Assembly (NCBI RefSeq): GCF_947179515.1
Contig: NC_067495.1
Location: 85,648,835 to 85,712,834, forward strand
Direction of reading: 5' to 3'
DNA from: Apodemus sylvaticus
Taxonomy: Eukaryota; Chordata; Mammalia; Rodentia; Muridae
Length of the DNA stretch: 64,000 nucleotides
The notes under the pieces were generated by a model, which was not told where the DNA came from, made no database searches, and saw nothing but the letters and a program-made list of their open reading frames with translations. The stretch's first letter is position 1. Each line of letters begins with the position of its first letter. The position numbers and the translations under genes are program-made. This document shows, piece by piece, positions 11,471-24,339 of this stretch.

Positions 11471-12997
11471 AATCAAACAAGGGGGGGAAAAGGATGCCAG
11501 GACAAATGCAGGGAGGGGGGAATCAGGAAAAAAAATCGCATCACCTATGGGGCAGCAGGGGCATGGGTTGTGTAATGCCCCTTGTCTTTTCGGTAGAAAG
11601 AAGATGGCTGTAAAAGAAGACACAGTTCTCCAAACATTATGCTCTATCAAACACAAGCAGTATATGAAATATAACAGCATCCAATTTTAACAGCTTGGGT
11701 TTAGTACATCCTTCCCTATCTCATAGATCCATGTTACATGGGAAACCTGACTATAACAAAGGGCAGCAACAGACAAGCTTAATCCATGAAGAAATCTTGG
11801 ATTTCTTCCCTGTTACTAGTCAAAATAAAATGGAATAATTACTGAAATGAATTTCTAAGGGGGAAACATCAGATCTGGATTATTTGTATAATTTAATTCT
11901 TCAGTTCTTCAGTTTTCACCCTGGCAGTGGAAATGTGACCTTTTAATGCAATGGCTTAGCACATCTGAAATGGCTTGTGTTGTTAGGAATGAAAGAGAGG
12001 CCAGTCAAATTCAAATGATCGAGTTCTCTAATTACTGGACCCTATAGTGGAGCACCTGCTTGCACTCCAACACTGCCCCAACACACTCCAGTGCCTAGCC
12101 TTTTTTTGGAAAACTTAATGTACTTGGTAGTCAGCCCATTGCTCTAGAGAACAAAAAAGAAGGATGCTTTCTGAATTCTTGGATCAGGGAGACTGCAATT
12201 CTACTCAAGGGGAAATCATACTGCTATGAAAAGATTTCAGAATTTGTTTTCCTGGTACAGATATTTTGTTAAAGATCAACATGAGCCAGACAGAAAGAAA
12301 CTAATGCTGTTTTGAGTCATTTCCTCTGTTTGAATTACTAGGTGAAAAGCAGCATTTTCTGCATCAAAGGGTAGAAAGAGGATAAAAATTGTATGGAGAG
12401 TAATAGTGAAGAAGTCGGGTATGTTTATTTATACCACTAACCACGGTAGTTCGACAGGACTCCTCCCTTGCTTTGTGTTGGTGTGTGTGTGTTTCACAGT
12501 CTGTTTTGTTCATATTTTGTTTGGGTAGGTAATGTGACTTGTGGATTCTGGCATATTCTGGTGGAGATAGGTAATGTAAATGTTTGCAGGGAGGAGGTTA
12601 TCAGCAGTGGCTATTGGTAGACAACAAAAAGAACTACCACAATCACAGCATGTCTCTTCTGATTTGGTCCTACTCCTGTCAGAAGAAAATTATGCAGAAT
12701 ACACAGTGTTACTTTTGCTATATCGGTGGTCATAATCTAAGCAGAAACTCACCTGAAGTACTCATCCTCATCTAAAAAAGAATGCACTAAAATAATAAGA
12801 ATCCCACTAGCCTGCATCTGCCAACTACCACTTTTACAAAATTGCATTTTCTCATGTAATTAACAGCAAGAGGAACATGAAAAAGGCTTTGTCTGCACTT
12901 GTGTCTTATATAAGGCTTAGCTTTTTAAAGCTTCCTATTTTGCTACTATCATTCCCCCAGACAGGAAAGCTACATAGTATTCATGTTCCTTTTACCA
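11471..12997. other. Unique sequence
   Basis: No repeat family or gene recognised. A G7 run (about 11480) and a short GTGTGTGTGTG patch (about 12480) are the only low-complexity parts. Confidence 0.4.
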
Positions 12998-13022
12998 TTT
13001 TTTTTTTTTTTTTTTTTTTTTT
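12998..13022. repeat. (T)25 homopolymer
   Basis: An uninterrupted T-run. It could be the complement of a retroposon A-tail, but the sequence to its right matches nothing I recognise and no TSD was found. Confidence 0.9.
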
Positions 13023-15767
13023 ACAGCTTGGCAGATCTTTCTGCCACAAGAAATCTAATCCCTAACCTCTATGCAATATTTTTACATGAGAATACACATT
13101 TCTCCATATTGCCAGTAAAAGATAGTGCCAGAGCTTAGAAGGAGTGGCATTGGTGGTGTTAGCATTAACATAAGAACAAAGCCAGTTGGCAGAAAGAATG
13201 AAATCTCATCCTCCCTGGGAATTCTGGGAATTCAAGGGACAGATCAAGTAGGTGTCACACCAGTGAAATCTTTATCCAATAAAGATAGTGACTTAATACC
13301 TATAGTAACATCAGCATTTCCACCTCCTCCTGAGTAGATTAATCCTTCATTTCCTAGGAACCGATAATGACCTTGCCTGGAGACATTGCCAAACAAAGTG
13401 TTGCTATTTGTCTTCTTTTGGACTAAATTCCATGTTCACTTTTGCTTCCAGACAGCTGGACTTCAGGACTAGAAAGCCACAAATTCTGAGGAACCCTGTA
13501 GTCACTGCTCTTATCAAACTTGTGACCCAAGCCAAGTGCAGTTGCTTATAGTCAATGAGCCAAGTAAAAGAATCAGATTCATAGTGGAAACCAGAGAAAG
13601 ATTTATTCAAAATGGCCCCACTGGGAAGAGGGACATATAGACCCAGCAAACCCTGCTCCCACCAAGTCCTTTGGGATTCTGAAGTGAAATTAAGTTCAAA
13701 TAGATAGCCAAGGATATGCGCATCTCAGGAGCCCCAGGCAAGGTGTGGCCCACTCACCACAGACTCATCATTGTCTGGACTTCAGTCTCTTCCTGTGAGG
13801 TAGCTAAAGAAGTTGTTAGAATTGTATGAAATCTTCTTCCAGGAGACAAATCGCCTTATTTTCCCAGAATGAGGTTTCTGGCGAAATTCCTGTACCTTTG
13901 GAGTGCTTTTTATCAGCAGTCTGAGAGTTAGTATTTTCATTTCCGCCATGCCTATTACAACAAAATTTTGGCCCAGGATTTTTGAAACTTGGATAGTTTG
14001 AGCTCTCTAACCCATAGTCATTCTGGACAGTGTTTTTGACTTTCATAATAAGTTGTCATTCTTGTTGCGAATGAACTCCTCCTAAACTTCAGATGCAAAG
14101 GCAATGATTCTGCACATGGCCTGGAAAGAGAGTAAAGTCAGTCTCCTGCAAAGGGGAATGGAGGAGAGTGATACTTGTGTAAGTCATAGATCAAAATCTT
14201 CAGTAGAACAAAATACTGGAAGGCAGAAATGGCAAACAGTTTCCAAACAATGATATCAGTATTAATATCACATGCCACAGGTATGGAAGCCATATTTTAC
14301 CTCCAGGCCCTAAAAGAGAACTGTGCAGATATGGATGAATATTTGTTGAAAATAAAGCATTAACACTTTAAAGTGGAAAAAATGGCCCAGAACTTTTGAG
14401 CCTTGGACTGGTTCAGCCTACTAGTCCCTACTCATTCTTGAATATGTGTCTGCCCTTCTTAATAAATTGTCTCTATTGCTATCAAAATACATGTGCCCCA
14501 AATTTAGTTCCTCATACTGGGACTACAGGCCTCAGTGAGTGTCCTCTAGACACAAAGCCATACCTTTATCAGGTATTGTAACATATAGGCAGTAGCATTT
14601 TACTAAATCTTTAGCTGCTACCACTCTAAACTCACGTTACTTTTGCTGTGCTGGATTCCAACTATCATGATAAACAAAATGGCGATGTTCAACAACCTTT
14701 CTACAGAATAAATAGATGTCTTTCCCACAGCATAAAATACTAAGTAGCTAATAATCAACCATTAGGTACAAGTTCAAGCATAGGAGATGGTGGCTACAGT
14801 GTCAGAATGAATTGTGAGATGTATAACTGAAAGCACAAGAGCTCTGTTTGGAGATCCCAAGCAACATTGTTCCTCTAAGATTGAGCTATTAAATCTATGC
14901 TTTCAAGCCTAAGTGGTCACTGTAAGCTTAAAACTGTCTTTCAGCTAGGTCCAAGTATACACACTTTTTTTTTTCACTACAAATTTAAATAGTGCAGAAA
15001 CATGAAGGGTGATATAAAAATGTATTGAAACAACTTCTTAGTAGAAATAACCATTCAAATCCTTTTAAGACCAAGTTAAATAAAGGGGAAAATCTACGCA
15101 TCCTTTTACTGTGGAACACTGGCTATTACCACCTGTGGGTAGTCTTTCAGAAGGAATGGCAGCCGTGATTGCAATGCCATAGAATTTCTGCTGCAGTCCA
15201 AGTACTTGAAGGTACATTTAACTTACAGCTATTCCAGTCAAGGAAACTGTCCCAATACTTTACATTTATAGACAATTAAGTCAGGTCCATTTTCAGTCAA
15301 TTTAATAATCTTCATTTCAAATAATTTATTGTGTATCGTAAAAATAAAAGCCGTCACCTTGGGCATTTTTACCCTTTTACTTTACTTGAAGCAAAAAACC
15401 CTTTCTGCTAAAACGGAGCTGGATTCTTTTTTATCTTTTTCACTCACTAGAATTAGAAATTTAGGGCTGCAAACACAGCAATAGTAAGCAAACATGGACG
15501 ATCTATTCAATACACATTCCATTTCCACTTAGAGTCAGAACTTAATTGCCATATTGATAAGAACATGAAATTAAGAAGATCTGTGTTTTGCCACTCCAAA
15601 CATAAAGATTGTATTAAAACTCCTAAGACAGATGTATAAGAAATGTTTTCTCATAAAACCCCATTCCCTCTGAATAACTCAAAGCTGAGTGCTTAGAGAC
15701 AAACGGTTCATAAGCATCTTTCTTCTGCAGACTAAAGACTTCCCACTTCCTTTGAAATCTCAGTGAT
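13023..15767. other. Unique sequence, uncertain LTR-like patch
   Basis: No certain feature. The minus strand around 13620-13480 reads GCCATTTTGAATAAATCTTT followed by CTCTGGTTTCCAC, a polyadenylation-signal context like that of some ERV LTRs, but termini are not evident. Two short frames with ordinary composition, 13125-13337 (+) and 14046-13816 (-), match no protein I recognise. The rest is AT-rich unique DNA. Confidence 0.35.
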
Positions 15768-16105
15768 TGTGGTCGTCTAAATCATAATGGTTTCCATAGG
15801 CTCACGCCTTTTAATGCTTAGTCACCAAGGAGTTGTAATTCATAAAAGGATCAGTAAGTGTGTCCTGGATGGAAGAAGTAGGTAAGAAGCCCCTGTCAAG
15901 CCTAGAGTCTTTTTCTCAGTCTCTAGATCAGAAAACAATTCTCAGTTATTTCTCCAGCATCACACCTGCCTACATACTGCTATGACCTTGCCATGAGAAT
16001 AATGGATTAAACCTCTGAAACTGTAAGCATGCTCCTAATTACATGCTTTCTTTCATAAGAGTTGCCTTGGTCAAAGTAGTAGAACACTGACTAATAATTT
16101 AACCA
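15768..16105 (+). mobile_element. MaLR LTR (MT type)
   Basis: Starts TGTGGTCGTCTAAATCATAATGG-like and contains GGCTCACGCCTTTTAATGCT, then TTAGTCACCAAGGAG. It ends with AACCTCTGAAACTGTAAGC, ATAAGAGTTGCCTTGGTC and AGAACACTGACTAATAA. These blocks occur in this order in rodent MT-type MaLR LTRs. One LTR only, with no internal region, so a solo LTR. The right end is approximate. Confidence 0.85.
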
Positions 16106-16127
16106 TGTGAAAAGTAGCACTCTTTCC

Positions 16128-16258
16128 TTGTTTGTTTTGAGACAGTGGCCTCACTATGTAGCTATGACTGTTCTAAAACTTCTTATGTGTATTATGATCG
16201 ATTCACCTCTGCCTCCTGAGTGCTGGAATTAAAGGGGTATGCTACCATACCATGCTGC
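16128..16258 (-). mobile_element. B1 SINE, diverged
   Basis: Reverse complement of B1: TTTTGAGACAGTGGCCTCAC, TATGTAGCTATGACTGT, then CCTCTGCCTCCTGAGTGCTGG and GCTACCATACCATGCTG. Several substitutions place it among older B1 copies. Confidence 0.85.
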
Positions 16259-16462
16259 TAAGAAATAGTTGTGATCTTTACTTCTTGATAACTTTGGTTG
16301 ACTTATGTTATGGGTGTGTAGACTTAGTTATTGAATTAGACAGGGCAGAATATTATTACAAGTAGACTTTTCAGGGTCTTGCTCTGAACTGTTAAGGTTA
16401 GCTCTATACAATGATACAGCCAAAATAAAGCAAGTGTAAAAATAAAACTACTATTGTAGAAA

Positions 16463-17378
16463 TGTAGGGATGTAGACCACGAATGATAGGCTGGTCCTTG
16501 GTTGAACTAAACGCTTTGAAATCCTGGAGACCAAGAAGGAATGGTAGGAGCTACGCCTGCTCCCAGGCTGCAGGCCCCTTTCACATAGCCATCCCCCCCC
16601 CCATAGATTTGTGGCCATCAGCCATATAAGGACAATGCTCAAGTCCTTCCAAGTATAAATTCCTAAAATCTCAGACCAAGACAACAGGAAAAGAGACATG
16701 GCCTTTGGTCAAATAGGCTCAAGACAGAGCTCTTCATGCTAATGAGTAACTAGAGTCCCAGAGGGCATAGCCAATAAGTTTTCCTTCTCAAACATTCCTT
16801 CCTGCAAAAGGTATTTAATCTCTGGCCCATCCTGAGAAGTGGGGTATGGTTTTATACAACCACTTTCTGCCATGACAATAAATGCCTTAAAACCATGGAC
16901 TGTATCTTTTCATCAGGATCTGCTGTGGGGAGACATGGAGAAGGCTTTTGCCGACAAAGATATTGTCTAAACTCTCTTCACCCCCAGGCACAACTGCCAC
17001 CAAGCCAGCCATCAAACCAAGGACAATCACCATGAACCAGCTGGTGCTCCCCTCCCCCTACTCCCAGTCCACCCCTACACCCCCGTAGACCCTGCAGGGC
17101 CCAGACTCCATTCTCAGCTCTTACTAGACTCCCAAGGGCACCTGGGTGTCCAAGGATCTGAGAACCCCACAGCCCCAGCCTCCTTGAAGACCTGGGGACC
17201 CCTGAGCCAGTTCCAGCATTTTCAGCATCTCAGTTTGTGCGTTCCCAACCCAAGCAGTATTCCTGTGCTTCTCTACAGCCAACAGGCTCCATGCCATGGG
17301 GTAAGTTCAGTCAAACTCTCCCCATCCCTCCTCCCCAAGCAGCTATGGAAGAGCATCCCCAGGGCCCACAACCCTACA
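16463..17378 (+). mobile_element. Solo LTR, 916 bp, 6 bp TSD
   Basis: Begins TGTAGGGATG and ends CAACCCTACA, a 7 bp terminal inverted repeat (TGTAGGG/CCCTACA) with canonical TG...CA ends. It is flanked by a perfect 6 bp duplication TAGAAA (16457-16462 and 17379-17384), a TSD length typical of ERVK/class II elements. A TATA-like GGTATTTAATC (about 16810) and an AATAAA at 16877-16882 give U3-R-U5 order on the plus strand. A C-rich U5-like section (16980-17370) follows. No internal ERV sequence remains, so it arose by LTR-LTR recombination. The family name was not determined. Confidence 0.85.
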
Positions 17379-17452
17379 TAGAAAAGCACATATATTGTTG
17401 ATACTAACACTGTTGAGGAGTAACTATGAGGAATTTTATTATTCACCTAAGC

Positions 17453-17664
17453 TAGCAGTTCTCAATCTGTGCATCCTATGACCCTTTCCCAGGTGCTGCA
17501 TACCAGGTATCCTGTATACCAGATATTAACATTATTATCCATAACAGTAGCAAAATTACAGTTTTGAAATAGTAATGACATAATTTTTTGGTTTTAGGTT
17601 ACTACAACATAAGGAAGTAAGTATATTAGAGGGTCCACAGCACTGGGAAAGCTAAAAGCCACTG
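17453..17664 (+). mobile_element. hAT MITE-like remnant (URR1-like)
   Basis: TAGCAGTTCTCAATCTGTG at the left and GCTAAAAGCCACTG at the right correspond to the decayed inverted ends CAGTGGTTCTCAA.../...GAACCACTG of rodent hAT-Charlie non-autonomous elements. The middle keeps CATAACAGTAGCAAAATTAC and CAGTTTTGAAATAGTAATGA. The flanks ACCTAAGC (17445-17452) and ACATAAAC (17665-17672) agree at 6 of 8 bases, consistent with an aged 8 bp TSD. Confidence 0.8.
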
Positions 17665-18039
17665 ACATAAACTATGCTTCTTTATCTCTCAAAAGAGAGA
17701 TAAATTACTCATTTCCTACTATTATATAGAGGGAAATATTCTGTCATAGAGAAGATAGTGTTATTGCATAATAGTCAACAAGAATGAGAAAGTCTCATTT
17801 TGATTCTTCCCAGCATATAGTCTCTACTAGCCTCTGTTATACTAATGAGAACTATTCATAATTTATTCACTTTGACATATACAGATGAAAACGTGGGGGA
17901 GATAAATTAATTGTAGCAATCTTCATAGAAACTATGCAATTCTTTAATTTTCTTTCTTAAAAAATTTAAAATTTTTATTATTTTTATTATTTTTATGCGA
18001 CCTTGGGGGGGGGGAAACAAATGTATACATGCATGACAC
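17665..18039. other. Unique sequence
   Basis: AT-rich DNA with a G9 run near 18005 and no recognised element. Confidence 0.4.
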
Positions 18040-18180
18040 AGCAAGTGGGGACATAATAATACAACTTTGTGGATGTTATTCTCTCTTTCTATTCGTATAG
18101 CTTTTAAGGATTCAACTCAGGCCACGAGATTTGCATGGCAAATGGCTTTACCCACTAAGCAATCTTGATGATCCAAGTAT
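18040..18180 (-). mobile_element. tRNA-type SINE (B3/B4 group), diverged
   Basis: GGATTCAACTCAGGCCACGA, then TTACCCACTAAGCAATCTTG is the reverse complement of a tRNA-derived SINE head (B-box side first). The family assignment within B2/B3/B4 is uncertain. Confidence 0.55.
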
Positions 18181-18284
18181 CTAATTGGTAGTTGAGAGGG
18201 GTTGTTTTAAATTTCTAAATATTTTTGCTAGTCTATATTCATATGAGAAAAATATACTGGCAACTTATTTATACAAACTCTCTA

Positions 18285-18863
18285 ACCTCATGGACAATCA
18301 CAACTTAAGAAGGTTAATAAGTTGAAAAGCCCAAGTGAGGATGGGTCAATCCAACTTGGGATGGAGAAAAAAGAAATCACAGCAGGGGGCCAAGGATGGA
18401 GGGACCAAGTGGGGAAAGTGGACAGGGAGGGGAAGAGGGCAATATGATCAGGTATTAGGTGGAGGGAGCAGTAATGAAGCCCCAAGGGTAAGTAGAAAGA
18501 ATGGAAACAAGCCACCATGGGAGGTAGGACCCTCCAGAATACACCAAAGGCCTGGGAGATGAAAGACTCTCAGGTCTCAGAGGGAGGGACTTTAGATAAA
18601 ATACCCTACAGTGAGGAGAAGGAACTTAAAGAGTACACCTCCAATAGAAAGACAGGGCACCAAGAGGAGGAATGAGGTTGTTATCCCTCAGTCAAAAACT
18701 CTGTCCCAAAATTGTTTCCGTTTGGAAAAAAAACGCAGAAACAAAAATGGACAAGACCCTGAGGAAAAGCAGTTTCAGCAACAGGCCCAAATTGGGATCC
18801 AGCCAAAAGGGAGATCCTAGGCATGACACTATTACTGATGGTATGCCTAAAAACAGGAACCTA
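18285..18863 (+). mobile_element. Lx-type L1 3'UTR, left part
   Basis: Purine-rich 3'UTR text (GGATGGAGGGACCAAGTGGG, CCTCCAATAGAAAGACAGGG, CCCCAAGGGTAAGTAG) matching in complement the Lx 3'UTR at 58330-58760. It continues at 19051 after an interrupting B1. Confidence 0.75.
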
Positions 18864-19050
18864 GCTGGGCAGTGGTGGCACATGCCTTTAATCCCAGCAC
18901 TTAGGAGGCAAAGGCAGGCGGATCTCTGAGTTCGAGGCCAACCTGGTTTACAAAGTGAGTCCCAGGACAGCCAGGGCTACACAGAGAAACCCTGTCTCGA
19001 AACAAACAAACAAACAAACAAACCAAAAAAAAAAAAAAAAAAAACCCAAA
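18864..19050 (+). mobile_element. B1 SINE inside the Lx 3'UTR
   Basis: Full-length B1: GCTGGGCAGTGGTGGCACAT head, TTTAATCCCAGCACTTAGG, the A and B box region, AGTTCGAGGCCAACCTGG and CCCTGTCTCGAAAC, with an AAAC/A-rich tail. It is flanked by AAAACAGGAACCTAG on the left and an imperfect copy AAAACCCAGGGGCCTA on the right. Low divergence makes this one of the younger SINEs here. Confidence 0.97.
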
Positions 19051-19535
19051 ACAAAAAAACCCAGGGGCCTATCAAGACTGCCCCCCAAAAAGACCTACCA
19101 AGCAGTTGAAAGAGTCAGATGCAGATATTTACACCCAACTAGAGGACAAAAATTGCTGAACCCTGTGGTTGAATTAGGGAAAAGGTAGAAGAAGCTGAGG
19201 AGAGCAACCCTGTAGAAACACCAGCAGTCTCAACTAACCTGAACCCACCCCCACCCCCACGAGATCTCTTAAACACTGAGACATCAACCAGGAAGCATAT
19301 ACCCATTGACATGAGGCCCCCAACACATATACAACAGAGGACTGCCAGGTCTGACTTCAATGGAAGAAGATGCTCCTAACCCTCAATAGATTTGAGGCCC
19401 CAGAGGGAGGGGAGGTCTATGGGGTGGTAGTGTGGATGGGGACATCCTTTTGGAGAGGGGTGAAGAGGTATGGGGTGTAGAACAGTTAGAGGGTAGACCA
19501 GGAGGGGGATAAAATCTGGACTGTAAAAAAAAAAA
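19051..19535 (+). mobile_element. Lx-type L1 3'UTR, right part with A-tail
   Basis: Continues the 3'UTR: AAGAGTCAGATGCAGATATT, TTTGAGGCCCCAGAGGGAGG, GTGTAGAACAGTTAGAGGGT. It ends with an A-rich tail containing repeated GAATAAA near 19530-19555. A CCCACCCCCACCCCCAC tract lies at 19239-19259. Confidence 0.8.
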
Positions 19536-19559
19536 AGAATAAAAAAGAATAAATAACAG

Positions 19560-22500
19560 CACTGAAAGAAAAAGGAAAATACAAATAGAAGATAATTACA
19601 TCTGCTCTTAATTTTTTGTTTAAAAAATTGCAATCTCATAGTCCACAGAGCTCACCTGCAAAACCATTGGACTGTCTTCAGAACAGTTGTTTGTGAAAAA
19701 GTATGAGTTAGCAGATATAGAACAGAATTTAGATATTTGTAATTCCAAAAGAATTAATTACATTATAAATTTGGAAATTTCGTTTTACAGATGTTGACAG
19801 TCTGCATATCTTTGTTTTTCTATTCTGTGTGATGATCATGGTGGTGGGAAGAATAATTCCTCTCTTCAAGTGACTGCATTTGGAGCTCATTCTCATTAAC
19901 AATGCCACTGATTTTGATGACATACATTATATGCATATAATTTTAAAAATCTTTCCCCAGTTCTTAGTACTATAAAAAGCTTGATTAGGCAATTCGCTCT
20001 TTTCATTATGTCAACTAATAAGACATCAGTTGAAAGAACAGGAAAGCCAATAGACGGTATGAATATTCATATGGAAAAACCTCCCTGAATGGGAGATGCC
20101 TGTAAGGACCAAAAATGAACAGGAGATATGCCAACATGTTAGAAATGTTCATAGTAGTAGCTATATCTTTGCCAAATGTGGTTTGCATTACTCTGGCTCT
20201 AATGAGCAGTTAAACACTATATAAAAGAGTTTCTCAAAGGCTTTAAGAAACGAAGTAACTGTGATATAGATGCTTTAAATTAGCCTACTCTAGGGATTCC
20301 TAAAGCTATATTTTTCTTTCTCAGGCTACAATCATCTGGTAGCCCATACAACTATTTTGAAAGTTTCCATAAGCCTTATTTTCAAGGGCAATAGTTGAGG
20401 TCATAAAATACAGAGGTTTGCATATTTGCAAGGCACATCTTTAATAATTCGTATGTGTGCTTACCCTGTTTTCACTAGTAACATAGTATATATGTATGTG
20501 TTTGCTTGTTTTGTCTTACCTACTGTATAAAATATATGTTAAACAGTGTGACTCATATGCTGTGTAAATTTTACGGTGTCACATTGAACTATGTAAGCAA
20601 TAATAATACATATTACCTTAGCATAAACATGTACTAATTTTTCTCAGTGAATATTTATTGTAGAACCAATGAGATCTCCTTGGTGAATTAAAAGTTGCAC
20701 TTGACATTCTTTAAGATGCAAAAATAACTGCTCCTGTGTTAGATCTGTTTTGACTCTTAGACTATAACCAGAATAGGAGAAGGTAATGAATAGGGGTGTC
20801 GTAGGCAACTAAAGATTAAAGTCACTCACTTTATATGTTTGCTGAATTTCAATTTTGCTACAAACAGCACTGGGATAAGAATGGTATCATTTCAGTCCAT
20901 AAAGTTTGAGTGAATTTAAGCTCAATGACCTTGAAAGTCAAATTGCTTGACCAGGTAGGATTAAATAGTGGACACTGCCTCCTTTGTAGGAGCAGTCAAG
21001 AAAATCCCAGTTTACTAGATGGGAGAGTGAGCTGTTAAGCACTATGAGGATATTATGAATTGTTGCTTTCTCTGAATCAATTCAGAACAGTTTTATTATT
21101 TATTACATAAAATTTATTTTATACTGCAAACATCAAAAACGCAATCTCACAACAGTCAACACAATCCATATGAAAGAATGAAGAAATCTCATTTGGATTC
21201 CTCCCAACACCTACAGTGGCATACTTGAAAATGAGCAAACCCACCTTCCTGTCTCCTTGAAAATCTCTGGAGCATTTAAGAGATTTGGAGTTATTTTATT
21301 TTATGTTCATTTATATTAAATACATGAGCTAGCTTACCATAATGTTTATTATCATAACAAAAAATCAGTGCATCTTGGTTTTGTGGTTCTGAATACATTT
21401 CTAGTTTAAGAAGTAATTCAGGGCTTGTTCTTAATTATAGCCGTCAGGTTCGTAAATTGACAATATTTCCCCTTTATTACCCATACTCAGGAATTTCAAA
21501 TGAATTAAAAATTAATTATGCTCCTTGTTTTGTAGGATATGTTCTGTGTCTTGTGTATTACAAGTCAGAGCACATTTCTCCTACTGCATTAAATGCAAAG
21601 ATATATTCAATGTATTAATTTTCATCTAGATAGCATGGGGTAAGTTTATAGAGTGGTACACAAATCAAATAGCTTTTTGGCTGAACTTCTGTTTTGATGA
21701 TTTTATTTTCTGAGCACAATTGTGCAATTTTCCAAAAGTAGTTTAATAACCCTACTGCAGCTTGCAGATCTGTATTTCTTGCACAGTCATACTCAATTCT
21801 GAATCCTCACTTTAATACTTTTGCTTTGGTAAATGGCAAGTATGAAATCAAGCTATGTGTGAATTGACATGTTAACAATAAAATATGATTTCTGTTGAGT
21901 AGCCAGTTTTTAAAACTCAGAACCTAAGATTAAAACATATCATTCAAATTTTACTCTTTTATATTATGCATCAGGGTTATGTCTGTGTCACTAATGGATA
22001 TTCTATCTAAGAGACAAAGTATTCAAGCAAATAATATGTGTCAGGTAAAATTTGGTTCCATTCTTAGGCTGTATAAAATTATACTAAAGGTCAATATTGA
22101 TTTGCGCTATCCTACAGAGTCTGTCAATCATATTAGATTGGCAATTTCAGAATGTTTATAATATACCCTTCTAAAATACTAACGTTTTAAAAATGAAGCA
22201 TGGTCTAGCAGCTTCAAGCAAGAATTACAAGCTGTGTTGCTTATTCAGGAAAACAAAGCACTTTCCAAAAAAAAAAAAAATACCACCAGAGTAAATTAAT
22301 CAAAACAGGTATCTGAGAAGTATTTGTGTTTTTAAGGCTTTTAAACTTAAAATGGGTTAGCAGTAAAGGTTTTCTTTTTTCTCGTACAATTGAAAGTCCA
22401 TACATTTGTATATGTTTGGGACAGTTAGATGCCCACTATTCCCAAACAGAATTGTCTGCTCTGACTAGATAACTCGATAATAAAACATTAACATTATTGT

Positions 22501-22859
22501 CTTGTTCCTCCCCTATACTTCATCAAATTTTTGAGGGTAACATCTTGACCTATGTTGAAGGCTACTTTCTTTCTATAATGAAATAAAGGGAGGGGCTGGA
22601 GATGTGGCTCCACCCTACTTCTTATTTATTTTTTTAAAATTTTACGTTTGCTTTATTTTTAAATTTCTTGGGGTTTTAAAATTAAAAAGTGGAGGTATTA
22701 ATTACGATGTCAAACAGTGCAAAAATGGTTAAAATTAAGTATTGTTTCCCTGACTCTAGCCCATCCTCTTGAGAGGAAACCACAGCTTCCATTTTTGCTA
22801 GTATGTTCTCAGAAGTATAATGTACAAAAATATACATATACAACTTCTATTTTTCATTG
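19560..22859. other. Long unique AT-rich stretch
   Basis: 3.3 kb without a recognised interspersed repeat or exon-like frame. A GGGAGGGGCTGGAGATGTGG fragment at about 22590 recalls the head of an ID/B2 SINE but is too short to call. Such unique sequence may contain regulatory elements that only comparison could show. Confidence 0.4.
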
Positions 22860-23645
22860 TTTTGTACCTTTACCTTTGTTTTTCTTTTTCATGGATTTTA
22901 TTAATGATTTGGGGATTTTATACTATGAACCCCCATCAAAATCACTACCTAGTCCTCCCAGAGATAACCCCAACACCCTTGTGACCTCCCAACACCAGAG
23001 AAAAAGAAAAAAATGTTCAATTTGTATTGCCCATATATTCACTGGAGTATGGTGAATCTCCTGGTTGTCATCTCCTAAAAGAAAACTGGCTCTTTTCCAC
23101 CCAAACTTCCAACAAAAGCCATCAGTGGTAGAAAGCTACACGTCAGAATCCTTATCACATTTCTTTTATAGTTCTCTTGGATGGCTTTCTTTCTAGACTG
23201 TTACTGTTTTTCAGGGGGTGGGGTAAGTGTTGTCAAATAGGCCTTCTATATTGCTCTTCCTCAACTGTGAGTCTGAAGTAATCAATATTATGGTAAAAGT
23301 AGCTTTCTTGTCCTTTACAGTCAGCAGGAGCAGGGATGATGGACTTCCACATGGTCTCTAGCTTCAGCATACGCCACTGACCTCAGTATGCTCATAGATG
23401 TCAGTATAAATCACTGACATCAATAAAGCACTCTGTCACAAGCCTGGCCATTGACCCAGATGTGGCAGCATTGGCCAAGGATATCAACAATGTCTCAGGC
23501 AGCAGTACAGGCTACTCTCATCAAAGTGGCTTCCTGTGGGAACATGACCCAAACCATCAACATGGATCCAGGCTACATCACAGACTATAGATGTCCAAAT
23601 GGACTTCAGTGGCAACAAAGGCCACAGCTATCAACATAGCTCTTG
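22860..23645 (-). mobile_element. Old rodent L1 3'UTR
   Basis: Starts with ATGGATTTTATTAATGATTT, continues through TATTCACTGGAGTATGGTG and CTCCTAAAAGAAAACTGGCTC, then a region of repeated short units with CAACATGG, ATCAACA and CACAGACTATAG (about 23340-23640). This succession recalls the 3'UTRs of old murine L1 families in reverse orientation. The identification rests on pattern memory. Confidence 0.5.
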
Positions 23646-23696
23646 GCTTAGCCTACTTGTCATTTTTGCTGAGGACCTGCATTACATTTCAAAACC

Positions 23697-23870
23697 CACA
23701 TGGCAACTCACTACTGTATGTAATTTCAGATCCAGGAGATCCTAACACCCTCTTCTGCCCTTTATTAGCACTGCAAACACATGGTATATTTATGTGCAGG
23801 CAGGAAAGCACTCATACACATACAAGTAGATACAAACATTCATGCATGCATGCATTTATACATCTTTTTA
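23697..23870 (+). mobile_element. B2/B3 SINE 3' part
   Basis: CCACATGGCAACTCACTACT, then GATCCTAACACCCTCTTCTG, matches the 3' half of B2/B3, followed by an ACACATACAAGTAGATACAAAC-type tail. The tRNA-like head is missing. Confidence 0.75.
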
Positions 23871-24339
23871 AAGAAAAAATTGTTTTAAAAAGAGAAAAAT
23901 CATATTCTTGAATATCATCTGTACATTTTACCTATATGAATTTTTAATTATTTATTCTATGTAATCAGAAAATAACATCATTTCCCCATCTAGGGGCAAA
24001 CTATAAACATCCTGAAACTGCCCAAATCTGATAGCTAAATTTGCCTTTGTTCATATTAAGTGACTCAATATGTTAGACAACTTACAGTCCAACATGAAAG
24101 CCTCAAAAATCAAAATCTAAATATGAAAAATGTCATGAAACAGAACAACAACAACAGCAACAAAAATCCACAGAGTTAGTTTATCATCATTTACAAAGCC
24201 AGAGAAGGGCTTGAGGTGTACCTCAGTGCTGAAGCAATTATATACAAAGAAAAGGATGTCATATATGTGAATAAGGAATCTGTTGAAATAAGTACTTACC
24301 AGCTTGTTGGCAATCATGTTTATTTTATGTTATTTTATG

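Noticed and set aside
12998..13022. A-tail of a minus-strand retroposon
   Set aside because: The adjoining sequence matches no SINE or L1 and no duplicated target site was found.
13125..14046. Possible processed pseudogene (70-codon plus and 76-codon minus frames)
   Set aside because: The frames are on opposite strands, neither matches a protein I recognise, and no A-tail with TSD delimits a retrocopy.
22590..22615. ID-element head GGGGCTGGAGATGTGG
   Set aside because: Only about 20 bases match and there is no tail, so the call is not safe.
23320..23645. Coding exon suggested by repeated short units (CAACATGG, ATCAACA)
   Set aside because: The pattern and context fit an old L1 3'UTR in reverse orientation better than a protein repeat.
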